Source of the DNA: Gemmatimonadota bacterium
GTDB taxonomy: Bacteria > Gemmatimonadota > Gemmatimonadetes > Longimicrobiales > Gaopeijiaceae
Length of the DNA stretch: 47,296 nucleotides
NCBI GenBank assembly: GCA_028873815.1
Contig: JAPPNN010000078.1
Coordinates: 1 to 47,296 of the forward strand
Direction of reading: 5' to 3'
Below, piece after piece: positions 1 to 7,893 of the stretch (position 1 is its first letter; every line of letters starts with the position of its first letter). Position numbers and translations under genes: made by a program. The notes beneath the pieces are model-generated. The model was not told where the DNA came from. It made no database searches and saw nothing but the letters and a program-made list of their open reading frames with translations.

Positions 1-1151
1 CCCCCCGCCAGCCCCTCCGGGAGACACACGGAGTGTGGCCACGGTGGGTAGGCTGCCTGCCCGACATAAGCCGCGTCCGACACGCCCTTGGGCGCGGCTT
101 CCGGGACACGGCGACCGCCGCCGTCGCGGCGGTGCCGGGACACCTCCGCGAGCGCTCCGGGGAACCAGTTCAGACGGACCTCGCGAAGCGCGGCTGGCGG
201 TGGGACGGAGACCGGCGATGCCGGGCCGTCCATGCACTCCGGAAGCCGGAGCGGCGAACGATCTCGCCAGCGCCCATGTAGCTGGGCGCGGGCATCGGTT
301 CCGCCTTGGGGTGGATCAAACTGACTACTTGCGGCTCCTCCGGTTCTTCGACTCGTTCGCTCGGGCCGTCCTCCACGCTTCGGTGACCCGAAGGGCGGCA
401 TACTACGGATCCCATCCGCAGATGGTTTCAATCCAGCCGGAAGCGAATGCAGCCGAAGCCGATTCCGGCCCGCGTCGAGAGCTTCCGGGGATGGGACCGT
501 CCGCACGGTGCGGATCGGGAGTTTCACCACGGAGGTGTCCACCGGGGAAGTGCAGATCCGGTGTTGAACTGGTGTTTCGGCGTCTCCATGCTTGGACGCT
601 GGATGAACGTCGGCCCTGAAGTCAACTGGTCGGAAACACCCTATTGTGTCAGGACGTGTCAGGTTGTTTCATAACGTGTCAGAGCAAACGGACGGCGCCG
701 CCAGCGGCTGGTCGCAACGCCCCCGTTGGACTCCCGCTGCGCGCGGTTGGACGCAATCGGATCGGCGCAGTTGGCCAATCCGGCCAAAGCCTCGGGTGGC
801 TATCGGTCGGAGAAACCGGCTGCGGACGTTCAGCTCGAAGAATCGCGCGGGATGATGCGAACCCGGCCCCCGAAGATCCAGACGCCGGGGTCTGGATCAG
901 CTAAGCCTCAAGACTCGGGATTCTATCTCGGGCTCGATGGTCGCTGCCAGATCGATGGCAACCGTGAGGTCGTCCAAGGGCCGGAGCTTGGGCCGAACCC
1001 GAACGCCTCTGGCCCGCCCTCCCCACCGCCAAGGGTCGGCTAGTTTCTCGTATGCCGAGTCGACTCACCTTCTGACTCTCCACCTAGCTCAGTTCGCCTG
1101 AGCCAACGAAACCACCCATCTTCCGCCATCCACCGAGACGGGAAAGCTCGC
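1..1151. other. Long stretch without a convincing gene
   Basis: I see no reading frame here with recognisable protein character; the open frames have the arginine- and proline-rich composition expected of chance frames in GC-rich DNA. Two things stand out: a four-unit 10-bp direct repeat near 646-682 (separate entry) and a short minus-strand stretch at about 901-1060 that reads like the C-terminal end of a protein but is closed by a stop just upstream. The region probably consists of decayed mobile or accessory DNA next to the restriction-modification genes; this is inference. Confidence 0.5.
646..682. repeat. Four direct repeats of GTGTCAG with exact 10-bp period
   Basis: GTGTCAG occurs at 646-652, 656-662 and 676-682. 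The missing unit at 666-672 is present in degenerate form (GTTTCAT), so the array has four units spaced exactly 10 bp, about one helical turn. Such phasing fits a protein-binding array or the multi-repeat terminus of an insertion sequence such as the IS21 family; no transposase lies next to it in the window. Function is unknown. Confidence 0.6.
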
Positions 1152-2423
1152 GTGCCAGAACTACCATTCGTCTTCGACCCCCGGATGCTCATCATGGGTC
1201 CCTTCCATCCGTGCCCCAGGTGCGGTCAACCGCTACTGGGCACGCTGTCGGTCAGCGACAACGTCCATACGCGCCGCTGCCGAAGCTGCCTTCACACCGA
1301 AAGGAAGCGCCTCCCGCCACTCCAGAAGAAGATGATTTACTTGGATCAGATGGTGCTCAGCGGCATTGCGAAAGAGCTCGATCCAGTATGGAAAGAGAGT
1401 ACACGGCGCGGGGACGGGTTCTGGGTGGAGGCGTTCGACCGGATCGAGCGGCTGGTAAAGCTCCAACTGATCGTCTGCCCCAATTCGCCCATCCACAAAG
1501 TCGAGTCGTCATACGATGAACGGTACGAACCGATGCTCCGACGCCTCCGCGAGCATTTGGCGAGCGGCGTCAGTTTCCGGTTCCACCACGAGGTATACAT
1601 GGAGCAGCTATGGGAAGCGTTCGACGCCTGGTTCACGGGCCGAGATCCTGACTGGGACCGCATCACTCGCGTGAAGGTCATCCGAGGCAATCTGGACCGC
1701 TGGAGTGACCGTCTGCACATCTTGGTCGACATGGGCCGGTCGCCGGGGGAGATCGACAATCGTCGGAAATCTCGCGACCGCGCACACGAGGGACTTCGCC
1801 GACTTTGGGAGCACTGGGCATCTCAAGGTCCGGTGCCGTTCGACGAGCGTTTTCAGGAGGAGCGTCGGGGAGTCGTGACCGCCGCCTTGGGCCCTGATAG
1901 GAAGCCGTGGCACATCCGGCTGATGAGGTGGCTGGAGGGATGTCTGAAGGAGCGCGGTGTGCCGGAGGAGACCAGGCGGCAAGAAGCCGAACGGTTCCTC
2001 CAATCAGAAGCGGCTTTGAGCGCACCTGAGAATCACTTGGGTGCTCTGCTCTTCGCTGCCTTGGGGCGGCGCGCCGCTTCCGGTCAGAAGCGCGTTCCCG
2101 ACCGCGGCACGCTCAATGACATCAAGTTCATTTCCGCCTACCTGCCATATTGCGACGCCATGTTCATCGACAACGAGTTCGCCCAGCTTCTGAGCGAACA
2201 GCCAGTGGCTTCCGAAGTGGAAAGCTACCCCACAAGGATCTTCTCGACTCGCTCGCGGGATGACTTCCTGGCATATCTGGGCACACTGGAGGATGATCCG
2301 ACTCATGTCGAACGCGTGGTAAGAACGTACGGGGAGACGTGGACCAGGCCGTACCGAGCTATCCTCGAAGACGAGCGCAGCAGAAGGACAGCCTCACCGG
2401 GGAGCAGGGAGTTGGCTGAGTAG
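1152..2423 (+). CDS. Zinc-ribbon plus PIN-like domain protein, putative nuclease
   Basis: A 423-residue protein with a GTG start. Residues 21-46 form a CxxC...CxxC zinc ribbon (C21, C24, C43, C46). From residue 61 a strand ending in Asp (YLDQ, D65) starts a domain that looks PIN-like: a second acidic residue follows at E118 (HKVES), and after a long, charged, mostly helical middle comes the segment NDIKF...YCDAMFIDN (D323, D335, D340). Spaced acidic residues closing on a 'D-x-F-I-D' strand are typical of the PIN/FEN-like metal-dependent nuclease fold. I do not recognise the exact family, so nuclease activity is inference. It lies just upstream of, and on the same strand as, the RHH-like gene and the DNA methyltransferase, with a 125-nt gap that contains a candidate operator. 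It could be a defence or toxin-like component, or an unrelated accessory gene. Confidence 0.6.
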   Translation: MPELPFVFDPRMLIMGPFHPCPRCGQPLLGTLSVSDNVHTRRCRSCLHTERKRLPPLQKKMIYLDQMVLSGIAKELDPVWKESTRRGDGFWVEAFDRIERLVKLQLIVCPNSPIHKVESSYDERYEPMLRRLREHLASGVSFRFHHEVYMEQLWEAFDAWFTGRDPDWDRITRVKVIRGNLDRWSDRLHILVDMGRSPGEIDNRRKSRDRAHEGLRRLWEHWASQGPVPFDERFQEERRGVVTAALGPDRKPWHIRLMRWLEGCLKERGVPEETRRQEAERFLQSEAALSAPENHLGALLFAALGRRAASGQKRVPDRGTLNDIKFISAYLPYCDAMFIDNEFAQLLSEQPVASEVESYPTRIFSTRSRDDFLAYLGTLEDDPTHVERVVRTYGETWTRPYRAILEDERSRRTASPGSRELAE

Positions 2424-2481
2424 ATCGGGGGCGGCGTGTGAATGTCGAGCAGCCCAGCCGCGGTGGTTGGGCGAACGGGAT

Positions 2482-2512
2482 TTGCCGAGGGGCGGTCACA
2501 GTGTTACACTGT
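2482..2512 (+). promoter_or_regulatory. Candidate promoter overlapped by a perfect palindrome (operator)
   Basis: ACAGTGT-T-ACACTGT at 2498-2512 is a perfect 7+1+7 inverted repeat. It covers a possible -10 element, TACACT (2505-2510), placed 17 bp after a -35-like TTGCCG (2482-2487). The small gene starts at 2549, so a repressor bound here would block transcription of that gene and of the methyltransferase behind it. The palindrome is seen directly; the promoter assignment and the autoregulation model are inference. Confidence 0.55.
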
Positions 2513-2548
2513 TATCTATCGTGTCCTTCACGAGGGAGGAAAGCAAGG

Positions 2549-2899
2549 ATGGCAACTCGAAGGAAGCATGGAACCCAAGCCGTCCGGGTTACCAGCAGCA
2601 AGCTAGAAGACCTGAGGACCGTGCTGGCGAGGCACTGGGTTCCAGGATTGGCTCCCAACGCTCCAGATCGAGCCCTCATCGACGCGGCACTGGACATCGC
2701 TACGGTGGCCCTTGTGGACCAAGAAACGATGGCTCGGCTCGCGCGTGTGAAGAAAACGGTGCCTCCCGTCTTGCCGCTCATTCCTTGGGTGGGTCCAAAT
2801 GACCCCGCCCCCTTGGTTGAACTCCAACCCGACCTCAAGGTTGACGGTGAGGCTGTCTTTCGCCGGTTGAGTGGGGACGACCGCCGGGAGGAGGGCTAG
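2549..2899 (+). CDS. Small ribbon-helix-helix-like protein, putative regulator of the R-M cassette
   Basis: A 116-residue protein starting at an ATG preceded by a good ribosome-binding site (GAGGGAGG at 2532-2539). The first half can be read as a ribbon-helix-helix fold: a strand at residues 10-16 (QAVRVTS), a first helix at about 17-28 and a second at about 38-53 with the pattern DRALIDAALDIA, close to the typical 'SELIREAL' helix. The loop between the helices is longer than usual. The C-terminal half is proline-rich with no fold I recognise. Its stop is 6 nt before the methyltransferase ATG, so the two are almost certainly co-transcribed, and a perfect palindrome lies 36 nt upstream of the start. 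It may be a controller of the restriction-modification genes or an antitoxin-like partner of the upstream PIN-like protein. The fold assignment is by eye and moderate. Confidence 0.5.
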   Translation: MATRRKHGTQAVRVTSSKLEDLRTVLARHWVPGLAPNAPDRALIDAALDIATVALVDQETMARLARVKKTVPPVLPLIPWVGPNDPAPLVELQPDLKVDGEAVFRRLSGDDRREEG

Positions 2900-2905
2900 A
2901 GCCTG

Positions 2906-3847
2906 ATGGCGACACGTACTCAGGACATCGCCTCTCCTTCTGATCGCCAAGTGGAAAAGAGGCTTGAAGCGATGCCGGGCTCCAACACCTTGGGGCCGTG
3001 GTCGCTCGACATGGTCCACAACACGGATTGCATGAGTGGGCTCCAGAAACTGCCAGCAGACAGCCTCGATGTCGTGGTCACCTCACCCCCATACTGGGGC
3101 CAGCGCGGGACCGGCGGCCTAGGCTTGGAGCCCGACCCCCGGGACTACGTACGTAATCTCACGGCCATCCTCGCCGAGGCCATGCGCTGCCTCAAGCCGT
3201 TGGGCACCTTGTGGCTGAACATCGGTGACGCCTACAACACGCCCATCAACTGGCGAGCGAAGGACCACAGCTACAGCTCGCTCGGGCCGGACGGCAACGG
3301 CTTGGAACCCACCAACTCGGCCTACACCAAGAGGCGTGGGCGCCGACGCGCGTTCCTAGAAAAGGGCACGGGCTGGCTGCAATACGGTAACCTCTTGGGA
3401 ATCCCATATCGCGTGGTCTTGGCCATGTCGGACGCCGGTTTTCTGTTCCGAGGCGAGATCGTATGGCAGAAATCGCGGCCCCTGCCAGAAGGCCGGTGCC
3501 GCCGTCCACACCGCCGCCATGAAGGAATCTACATATTTGCCAACGACGAGCGGCATCGGTTTCAAACCAAGCCTCCTGTGGGGTCTGTGTGGAAGCTCGT
3601 GCAGACGCCGAATCGCACGCCTCACTGCTCCACGTTCCCGCTAGACCTACCGCTCCGTTGTATCGAAGCAGCCGCCATCAAGGGCCAAGGGATCGTCTGC
3701 GATCCGTTTATGGGGAGCGGCACGACGGGGAAGGCAGCCCTGATGCTCGGACATCGGTTCTTAGGTTTCGAGTTGGATCCGGATACCTGCAAGCTGGCGA
3801 ACGACTGTGCTCGCAGCGGCCAACAATCCCGCTTGGTCCTCAAGTAG
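2906..3847 (+). CDS. Type II DNA methyltransferase, SPPY class (probable N4-cytosine)
   Basis: A 313-residue methyltransferase of the beta arrangement. The catalytic motif IV (TSPPYW, residues 59-64) lies near the N terminus, and the S-adenosylmethionine-binding motif I (DPFMGSGTT, residues 266-274) lies near the C terminus, followed by GFELD. An SPPY motif is typical of N4-cytosine methylases, although some N6-adenine enzymes share it. The segment between motifs (about residues 110-240) would hold the target recognition part. The gene begins 6 nt after the RHH-like gene and its 3' end overlaps by 8 nt the end of the endonuclease gene on the other strand. It is expected to protect the host from that endonuclease. 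Family certain; base specificity inferred. Confidence 0.88.
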   Translation: MATRTQDIASPSDRQVEKRLEAMPGSNTLGPWSLDMVHNTDCMSGLQKLPADSLDVVVTSPPYWGQRGTGGLGLEPDPRDYVRNLTAILAEAMRCLKPLGTLWLNIGDAYNTPINWRAKDHSYSSLGPDGNGLEPTNSAYTKRRGRRRAFLEKGTGWLQYGNLLGIPYRVVLAMSDAGFLFRGEIVWQKSRPLPEGRCRRPHRRHEGIYIFANDERHRFQTKPPVGSVWKLVQTPNRTPHCSTFPLDLPLRCIEAAAIKGQGIVCDPFMGSGTTGKAALMLGHRFLGFELDPDTCKLANDCARSGQQSRLVLK

Positions 3848-4670
3848 CACCAAAGCCGTCCACCAGAAATCTCACCAGCTTGTCCGGCTGATCTTCGCTC
3901 AGGGAGAGAGTGTGGATGCGCTTGCCAGACGCCGTCTGTGCCGGGCTCTCCGGCGTACGCAGGTTGAAGGAAAAGAGACCGTCAAACTGGCCGTCGACCT
4001 CCACATAGTTCCGCTTCAGGCGCTCCTTCTCTACGCCGCGAGACCGTCCGCCCAGTTCCCCGTAGTTGACGCAGTCACCGTGCGGGGGCGGGTAGCTCTT
4101 GGCGTCCATGGTGAGAGCAATCGACATTAGATCGGCCGCCATGAGAACCCGGCTAGCTGGCACGTCATCCTGGATTCTCTCTGCGATGCTGGCCTTGACG
4201 TGGGCCACGCCAAAAATCCCCCACCCCTCGAACGTTTCCCCTTCTAGGAACAGATCCACCTTGGTGGCCTTGATGTTCGCGTCCAAGGTCGAAAGGAAGC
4301 TGTTCGCCACGCGATTAGGAAGCACCCGCATGCGCAGACCATAGGGAGCCAACCGGGGCTCGTAGATCGCGACAAGAGCCCTCTCCAAAGCGAACCCGGA
4401 CACGCGCTTCCACTTGTTGTCGTTCCAGCCGATGCTCAGGAGATGGCGGTAGATCACGTGCTGCCACAGATCGCTTGGGTTTGCTGACGGACTAATCCGA
4501 GAGGCGACGACGAGTGCCTTCGCGACGGCCGTCGACACCTGGGCCTCGGACTGAAGGAACCCATCGAGGAGGTTACGGATCGTGGTCACTTCGTCATCGG
4601 TGATCCCTTCGACCTCCACCCACACTGAAGGGACATTGGGTTGCGCGGACCTGCATTCTATGGTGGCCAT
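3840..4670 (-). CDS. Probable type II restriction endonuclease, BsaWI-like
   Basis: A 276-residue protein from the ATG at 4670; the frame stays open to a TTG at 4910, but that 80-residue extension is low in protein character, so I place the start at the ATG. The core resembles PD-(D/E)XK nucleases: D139 in KVDLF, then about 20 residues later HVK (K159) at the end of a strand, followed by E164 in the next helix (SIAER). The stretch from HVKAS through the DVPAS, DAKSYPPPHGD and GELG motifs strongly recalls, from memory, the BsaWI family of enzymes that cut within a CCGG core. The gene converges on the methyltransferase, with 8 nt of overlap between stops. No good ribosome-binding site is visible before the ATG, so expression may be weak or the start different. 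Nuclease assignment good; target sequence unproven. Confidence 0.72.
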   Translation of the reverse strand: MATIECRSAQPNVPSVWVEVEGITDDEVTTIRNLLDGFLQSEAQVSTAVAKALVVASRISPSANPSDLWQHVIYRHLLSIGWNDNKWKRVSGFALERALVAIYEPRLAPYGLRMRVLPNRVANSFLSTLDANIKATKVDLFLEGETFEGWGIFGVAHVKASIAERIQDDVPASRVLMAADLMSIALTMDAKSYPPPHGDCVNYGELGGRSRGVEKERLKRNYVEVDGQFDGLFSFNLRTPESPAQTASGKRIHTLSLSEDQPDKLVRFLVDGFGAT

Positions 4671-5422
4671 GGGCGGTAAGGAAGCGATTCTTGAATGGCG
4701 CCGCAAGCCCTTTCCACTGGAGAAGTTGCGGCAGCACTGACCGAATCGCGCCGTGGCCACCTCGGTCGCATCCACCGCCTCATCATCATCGAGTAGGCCA
4801 GATTCCGCCCCGCGCGAGTCACCCGGTTCGCGGACGCCGCTGGCGTGTTGAACCACCGCGAACACTGGCAGCGCTCTCGATGAGCGGCGATGCCGATCCG
4901 TGGCCGCCAACGGACGTCCGGCTGCGGGGACGCGAGAATCGCCCTACGTTAGTTGGTGATGTTGCGGGGAGGTCGTGAGGACTGGCGCGCGTAACGGCGT
5001 CTGGTATTGCTTGGGATTCCCGCTATTCGATGCGGGATTCCTCGCCATCGGGGCTTGATCGAACCCGATCCCGCTCAACGGCGATAGTGGCGGATCGTGC
5101 AGTCCCAGTGTGACTTACGTGATCTCTCGCCTTGATTCGGGGCTTTGGCATTCTGCGTTACCAGAGGCCCGACGAGGACCGGCTCAAGAAGGCGCTCGGC
5201 GAGCGGCGGCGGGTCCACTCCTCTCGCGAATAGCGGGAGTCAATTGGCGGGACTCGCACCTCCAAATCGCGTAACTTCAATCAGGGTACGCGGAATCGGC
5301 CACAAGACCTTCTGCCAAAATGGCAGTCATGCGGTCCGGCCGGGCCCGGCTGCCCTATTACTACAAGGAAGATCCGGGCCAGAGCCCGGGCGCATCCACA
5401 ACCCCGGATCCGAGGACCCGTC
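4671..5422. other. Intergenic region upstream of the endonuclease and the transporter
   Basis: No complete gene is visible. Three weak signals occur. At 5013-5041 the octamer GGGATTCC occurs twice, 21 bp apart (two helical turns), enclosing a TCCCGC/GCGGGA inverted repeat at 5018-5037. At 5141-5233 a short frame reads like part of an insertion-sequence transposase. At 5323-5335 there is a small TGCC/GGCA hairpin. The transporter's promoter must lie in the last few hundred bases, but I find no clear -35/-10 pair. Confidence 0.45.
5141..5233 (+). pseudogene. Possible remnant of an IS3-type transposase
   Basis: One frame gives about 30 residues (GFGILRYQRPDEDRLKKALG followed by ERRR) before a stop. 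This resembles the segment of IS3-family OrfB transposases just ahead of the catalytic domain, where 'RYxxRPxDxxLxxxLxELAxERxRFGYRR' is typical. Nothing else of a transposase is present on either side. It is short and may be chance; if real, it marks past mobile-element activity at the border between the restriction-modification region and the core genes. Confidence 0.25.
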
Positions 5423-7429
5423 ATGGCATCGGTCGACCCTCCCTCGCGCAAGGGCCTGCCGCCCGAGGCGTACGAAATCGTTCCCGGCGGGGAGTACCGC
5501 CCCTACGTGCCGGCCGAGCGATCCCTGGCGGAACTCACCGTCAAGGCGGTGCTCATCGGGCTTGTCCTGGCCGTCGTCTTCGGCGCCGCCAACGCGTACC
5601 TGGGACTGAGGGTCGGGCTGACGGTCAGCGCGTCGATTCCCGCGGCGGTCATGGCCGTGGCCATCTTCCGCGCGATCCGGCGCGGGACGATCCTGGAGAC
5701 CAACCTCGTCCAGACCATCGGGTCGGCGGGCGAATCGGTGGCGGCCGGGGTGATCTTCACGCTCCCGGCGCTCTTCATCTGGCAGCGGTCGGACCCGACG
5801 ATCGTCGTGGATCTCGTCCAGATCACGGTGATCGCGGCGATCGGGGGACTGCTGGGCGTGCTCTTCATGATTCCGCTGCGGCGCTACCTGATCTCGCGCG
5901 AGCACGGCAAGCTTCCCTACCCGGAAGGCACCGCATGCGCCGAGGTGCAGGTGGCCGGGGCGGCGGGCGGCGGCAAGGCCCGGCTTCTTTTCTCCGGCCT
6001 GGGGGTCGGCGCGATCTACCAGGCGCTGGCGAACCGGAGCGGGCTCGCGCTCTGGAACGAATCCCCAAGCCAGCCGCTTCCGGCGAAAGCCGAGATCGGG
6101 GGTGACTTCACCCCGGAACTGCTCGGCGTGGGGTTCATCATCGGCCCGCGCATCGCGGCGATCATGTTTGGGGGCAGCGCGCTTGCGTGGCTCGTGCTGA
6201 TCCCGGTCATCAACCTCTGGGGCGGCGACAGCGTCGTCTACCCGGCGAGCGAACCCATGTCGTCGCTGGCGTCCGGGGACATCTGGAACAACTACATCCG
6301 CTACGTCGGCGCCGGGGCCGTGGGATTCGCCGGCATCGTGACCCTCCTCAAGTCGCTGCCCACGATCGTCGAGTCCTTCCGGCTGGGGCTGGGGCAGGTG
6401 GGCGCGGGCGGGGGCAGCGATCTGCCGCGCACGCAACAGGACCTCCCGCTGAAGATGGTGATGGGCGTGGCCGCGTTGCTGGCGGTGACGCTGTGGCTCT
6501 GGCCCGGCGTGCCGGTGGGGCTGACCGGCGCGGTTCTGATCGTGCTCTTCAGCTTCTTCTTCGTGACCGTGTCGAGCCGGATCGTAGGGCTCATCGGCTC
6601 GTCGTCGAATCCGGTGTCGGGGATGACCATCGCGGCGCTGATCCTCACGTCCCTGATCTTCGTGGCCCTCGGGCTGAATGACGGCAGCGGGGCGGCCAAG
6701 GTGGCCGTGCTGGCCGTGGGCGCGGTGGTGTGCATCTCGGCGGCGGTGGCGGGCGACACCTCGCAGGACCTCAAGACGGGCTTCCTGGTCGGCGCCACGC
6801 CGAAGCGCATGCAGGTGGGCGAGATGATGGGCGTGCTCGCCAGCGCGGCGGTGATGGGCGGGGTGCTCGTCGTGCTCAACGAGTCCTACGGGATCGGCAC
6901 GGTGGACGGATTGCCCGCCCCGCAGGCCACGCTGATGAGCCTGGTGATCGACGGCGTGCTGAACGCGTCGCTCCCCTGGGGATTCGTGCTGCTGGGCATC
7001 CTGATCGCGGCCGTGGCCGAGTTCGTCTTCAAGCTGCCCTCGCTGGCCCTGGCCGTGGGAGTGTATCTCCCGGTGTCGCTGATGACGCCGATCTTCGTCG
7101 GCGGCCTGATGCGCTGGGCGCTCAACCGCAAGTACCGGGACGCGGGTGAGACCGAGAGTGGCGAGAGCGTTCTGGCCGAGCACCGTGAGCGTGGCGTTCT
7201 GTTCGCGTCCGGGCTGATCGCCGGCGCGGCGCTGGTGGGCGTGCTGATCGGCGCCGTGATCTTCGCGGTGGCCAACCGCACCGGCCACGCCGACCCGGCG
7301 TCCATCTGGCACGTGGGGCACGGATGGTCGGACTGGTTCACCGGAAGCTCCGCGCTGGTCGGGACGCTGGTGTTCGCCGGGCTGTGCTGGATGCTGTGGC
7401 GGGTCGCGAACCGGAGGGACGCGGCGTGA
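5423..7429 (+). CDS. OPT family oligopeptide transporter
   Basis: A 668-residue integral membrane protein with an N-terminal cytosolic stretch of about 35 residues followed by many hydrophobic segments. The first membrane segment and its continuation (GAANAYLGLRVGLTVSASIP, residues about 54-73) are the hallmark of the OPT superfamily in bacteria, which carries small peptides or metal chelates across the inner membrane by proton coupling. The length fits the bacterial branch (about 600-680 residues). The ATG is preceded by GAGGA 7 nt upstream. The stop overlaps the GTG start of the lipoprotein gene behind it, so the two are translationally coupled. The substrate cannot be deduced from sequence. 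Confidence 0.92.
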   Translation: MASVDPPSRKGLPPEAYEIVPGGEYRPYVPAERSLAELTVKAVLIGLVLAVVFGAANAYLGLRVGLTVSASIPAAVMAVAIFRAIRRGTILETNLVQTIGSAGESVAAGVIFTLPALFIWQRSDPTIVVDLVQITVIAAIGGLLGVLFMIPLRRYLISREHGKLPYPEGTACAEVQVAGAAGGGKARLLFSGLGVGAIYQALANRSGLALWNESPSQPLPAKAEIGGDFTPELLGVGFIIGPRIAAIMFGGSALAWLVLIPVINLWGGDSVVYPASEPMSSLASGDIWNNYIRYVGAGAVGFAGIVTLLKSLPTIVESFRLGLGQVGAGGGSDLPRTQQDLPLKMVMGVAALLAVTLWLWPGVPVGLTGAVLIVLFSFFFVTVSSRIVGLIGSSSNPVSGMTIAALILTSLIFVALGLNDGSGAAKVAVLAVGAVVCISAAVAGDTSQDLKTGFLVGATPKRMQVGEMMGVLASAAVMGGVLVVLNESYGIGTVDGLPAPQATLMSLVIDGVLNASLPWGFVLLGILIAAVAEFVFKLPSLALAVGVYLPVSLMTPIFVGGLMRWALNRKYRDAGETESGESVLAEHRERGVLFASGLIAGAALVGVLIGAVIFAVANRTGHADPASIWHVGHGWSDWFTGSSALVGTLVFAGLCWMLWRVANRRDAA

Positions 7430-7806
7430 GGCGGGGCCGACGCGGGCGGCGGTACGGGCGCGGCCGGATCCGGAGGCGGGGCCGGCGCGCGGGCGCACGG
7501 GCGATGGCGGGTTCGGCCGTCGCCCTGCTCGCGGGCGGGTGCGGGACGGCGCCCGAGGAGGTCATGACGTGGCAGGAGTTCGTGGACGTCTACGTCGGCC
7601 TGCGCACGGCGGAACTGCGCGCTTCGGATGCGGTCATCACGGAGGCGCGGCGGGACTCGGTGCTGGTTGCTCATGGCGTGACCGAGGAGGACCTTCTGGC
7701 CTTCGCCGAACGCTACGGCGACAACGTGACCTTCATGGAAGGGGTCTGGGGGGCGGTGGAGAACCGGATGGTGGAGGTGAGCAGCCGCCCTGACTCGGTG
7801 GGGTAG
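7426..7806 (+). CDS. Small conserved lipoprotein
   Basis: A 126-residue protein starting with a GTG that overlaps the transporter stop (GTGA). The N terminus is an unusually long, very arginine-rich n-region (about 25 residues), then a hydrophobic stretch ending in LLAGGC, a lipobox, so the mature protein would be anchored in a membrane at that Cys. The mature part contains a helical domain with the pattern 'WQEFVDVYVGLRTAELRASD ... HGVTEEDLLAFAERYGD', a style I associate with small lipoproteins of DUF4296 type. An alternative start is the ATG at 7504, which gives a more ordinary signal peptide. Its coupling to the OPT gene suggests a periplasmic accessory role in transport, but this is only context. 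Confidence 0.68.
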   Translation: MRRGRRGRRYGRGRIRRRGRRAGARAMAGSAVALLAGGCGTAPEEVMTWQEFVDVYVGLRTAELRASDAVITEARRDSVLVAHGVTEEDLLAFAERYGDNVTFMEGVWGAVENRMVEVSSRPDSVG

Positions 7807-7861
7807 TGTCGTCGCGGCTCGTGCAGCGGGCGGCGCCCACAGGCTGGCTGCTGCGGGCTGG

Positions 7862-7887
7862 GCCAGGGCGGTGCCCGTCCGCCTGGC
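7862..7887. terminator. GC-rich hairpin between convergent genes
   Basis: GCCAGG (7862-7867) pairs with CCTGGC (7882-7887) and CGG with CCG just inside, with a one-base bulge and a 7-nt loop. It lies between the ends of the lipoprotein gene and guaA, which converge here. There is no T-run on either side, so it would be an atypical terminator acting in both directions. Confidence 0.4.
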
Positions 7888-7893
7888 GGCCCC

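Noticed and set aside
35..619. Open frame of 194 codons in the first 600 bases
   Set aside because: Composition is Arg/Pro-rich with no motif, and overlapping frames look alike; typical of chance frames in GC-rich DNA.
4671..4910. TTG-started extension adding 80 residues to the endonuclease
   Set aside because: The extra segment lacks order and the ATG at 4670 gives a length near that expected for the family; I cannot exclude it completely.
5327..7498. Minus-strand open frame of 723 codons opposite the OPT transporter
   Set aside because: It is antisense to a clear membrane protein; its His/Arg/Asp-rich composition mirrors the transporter's codons.
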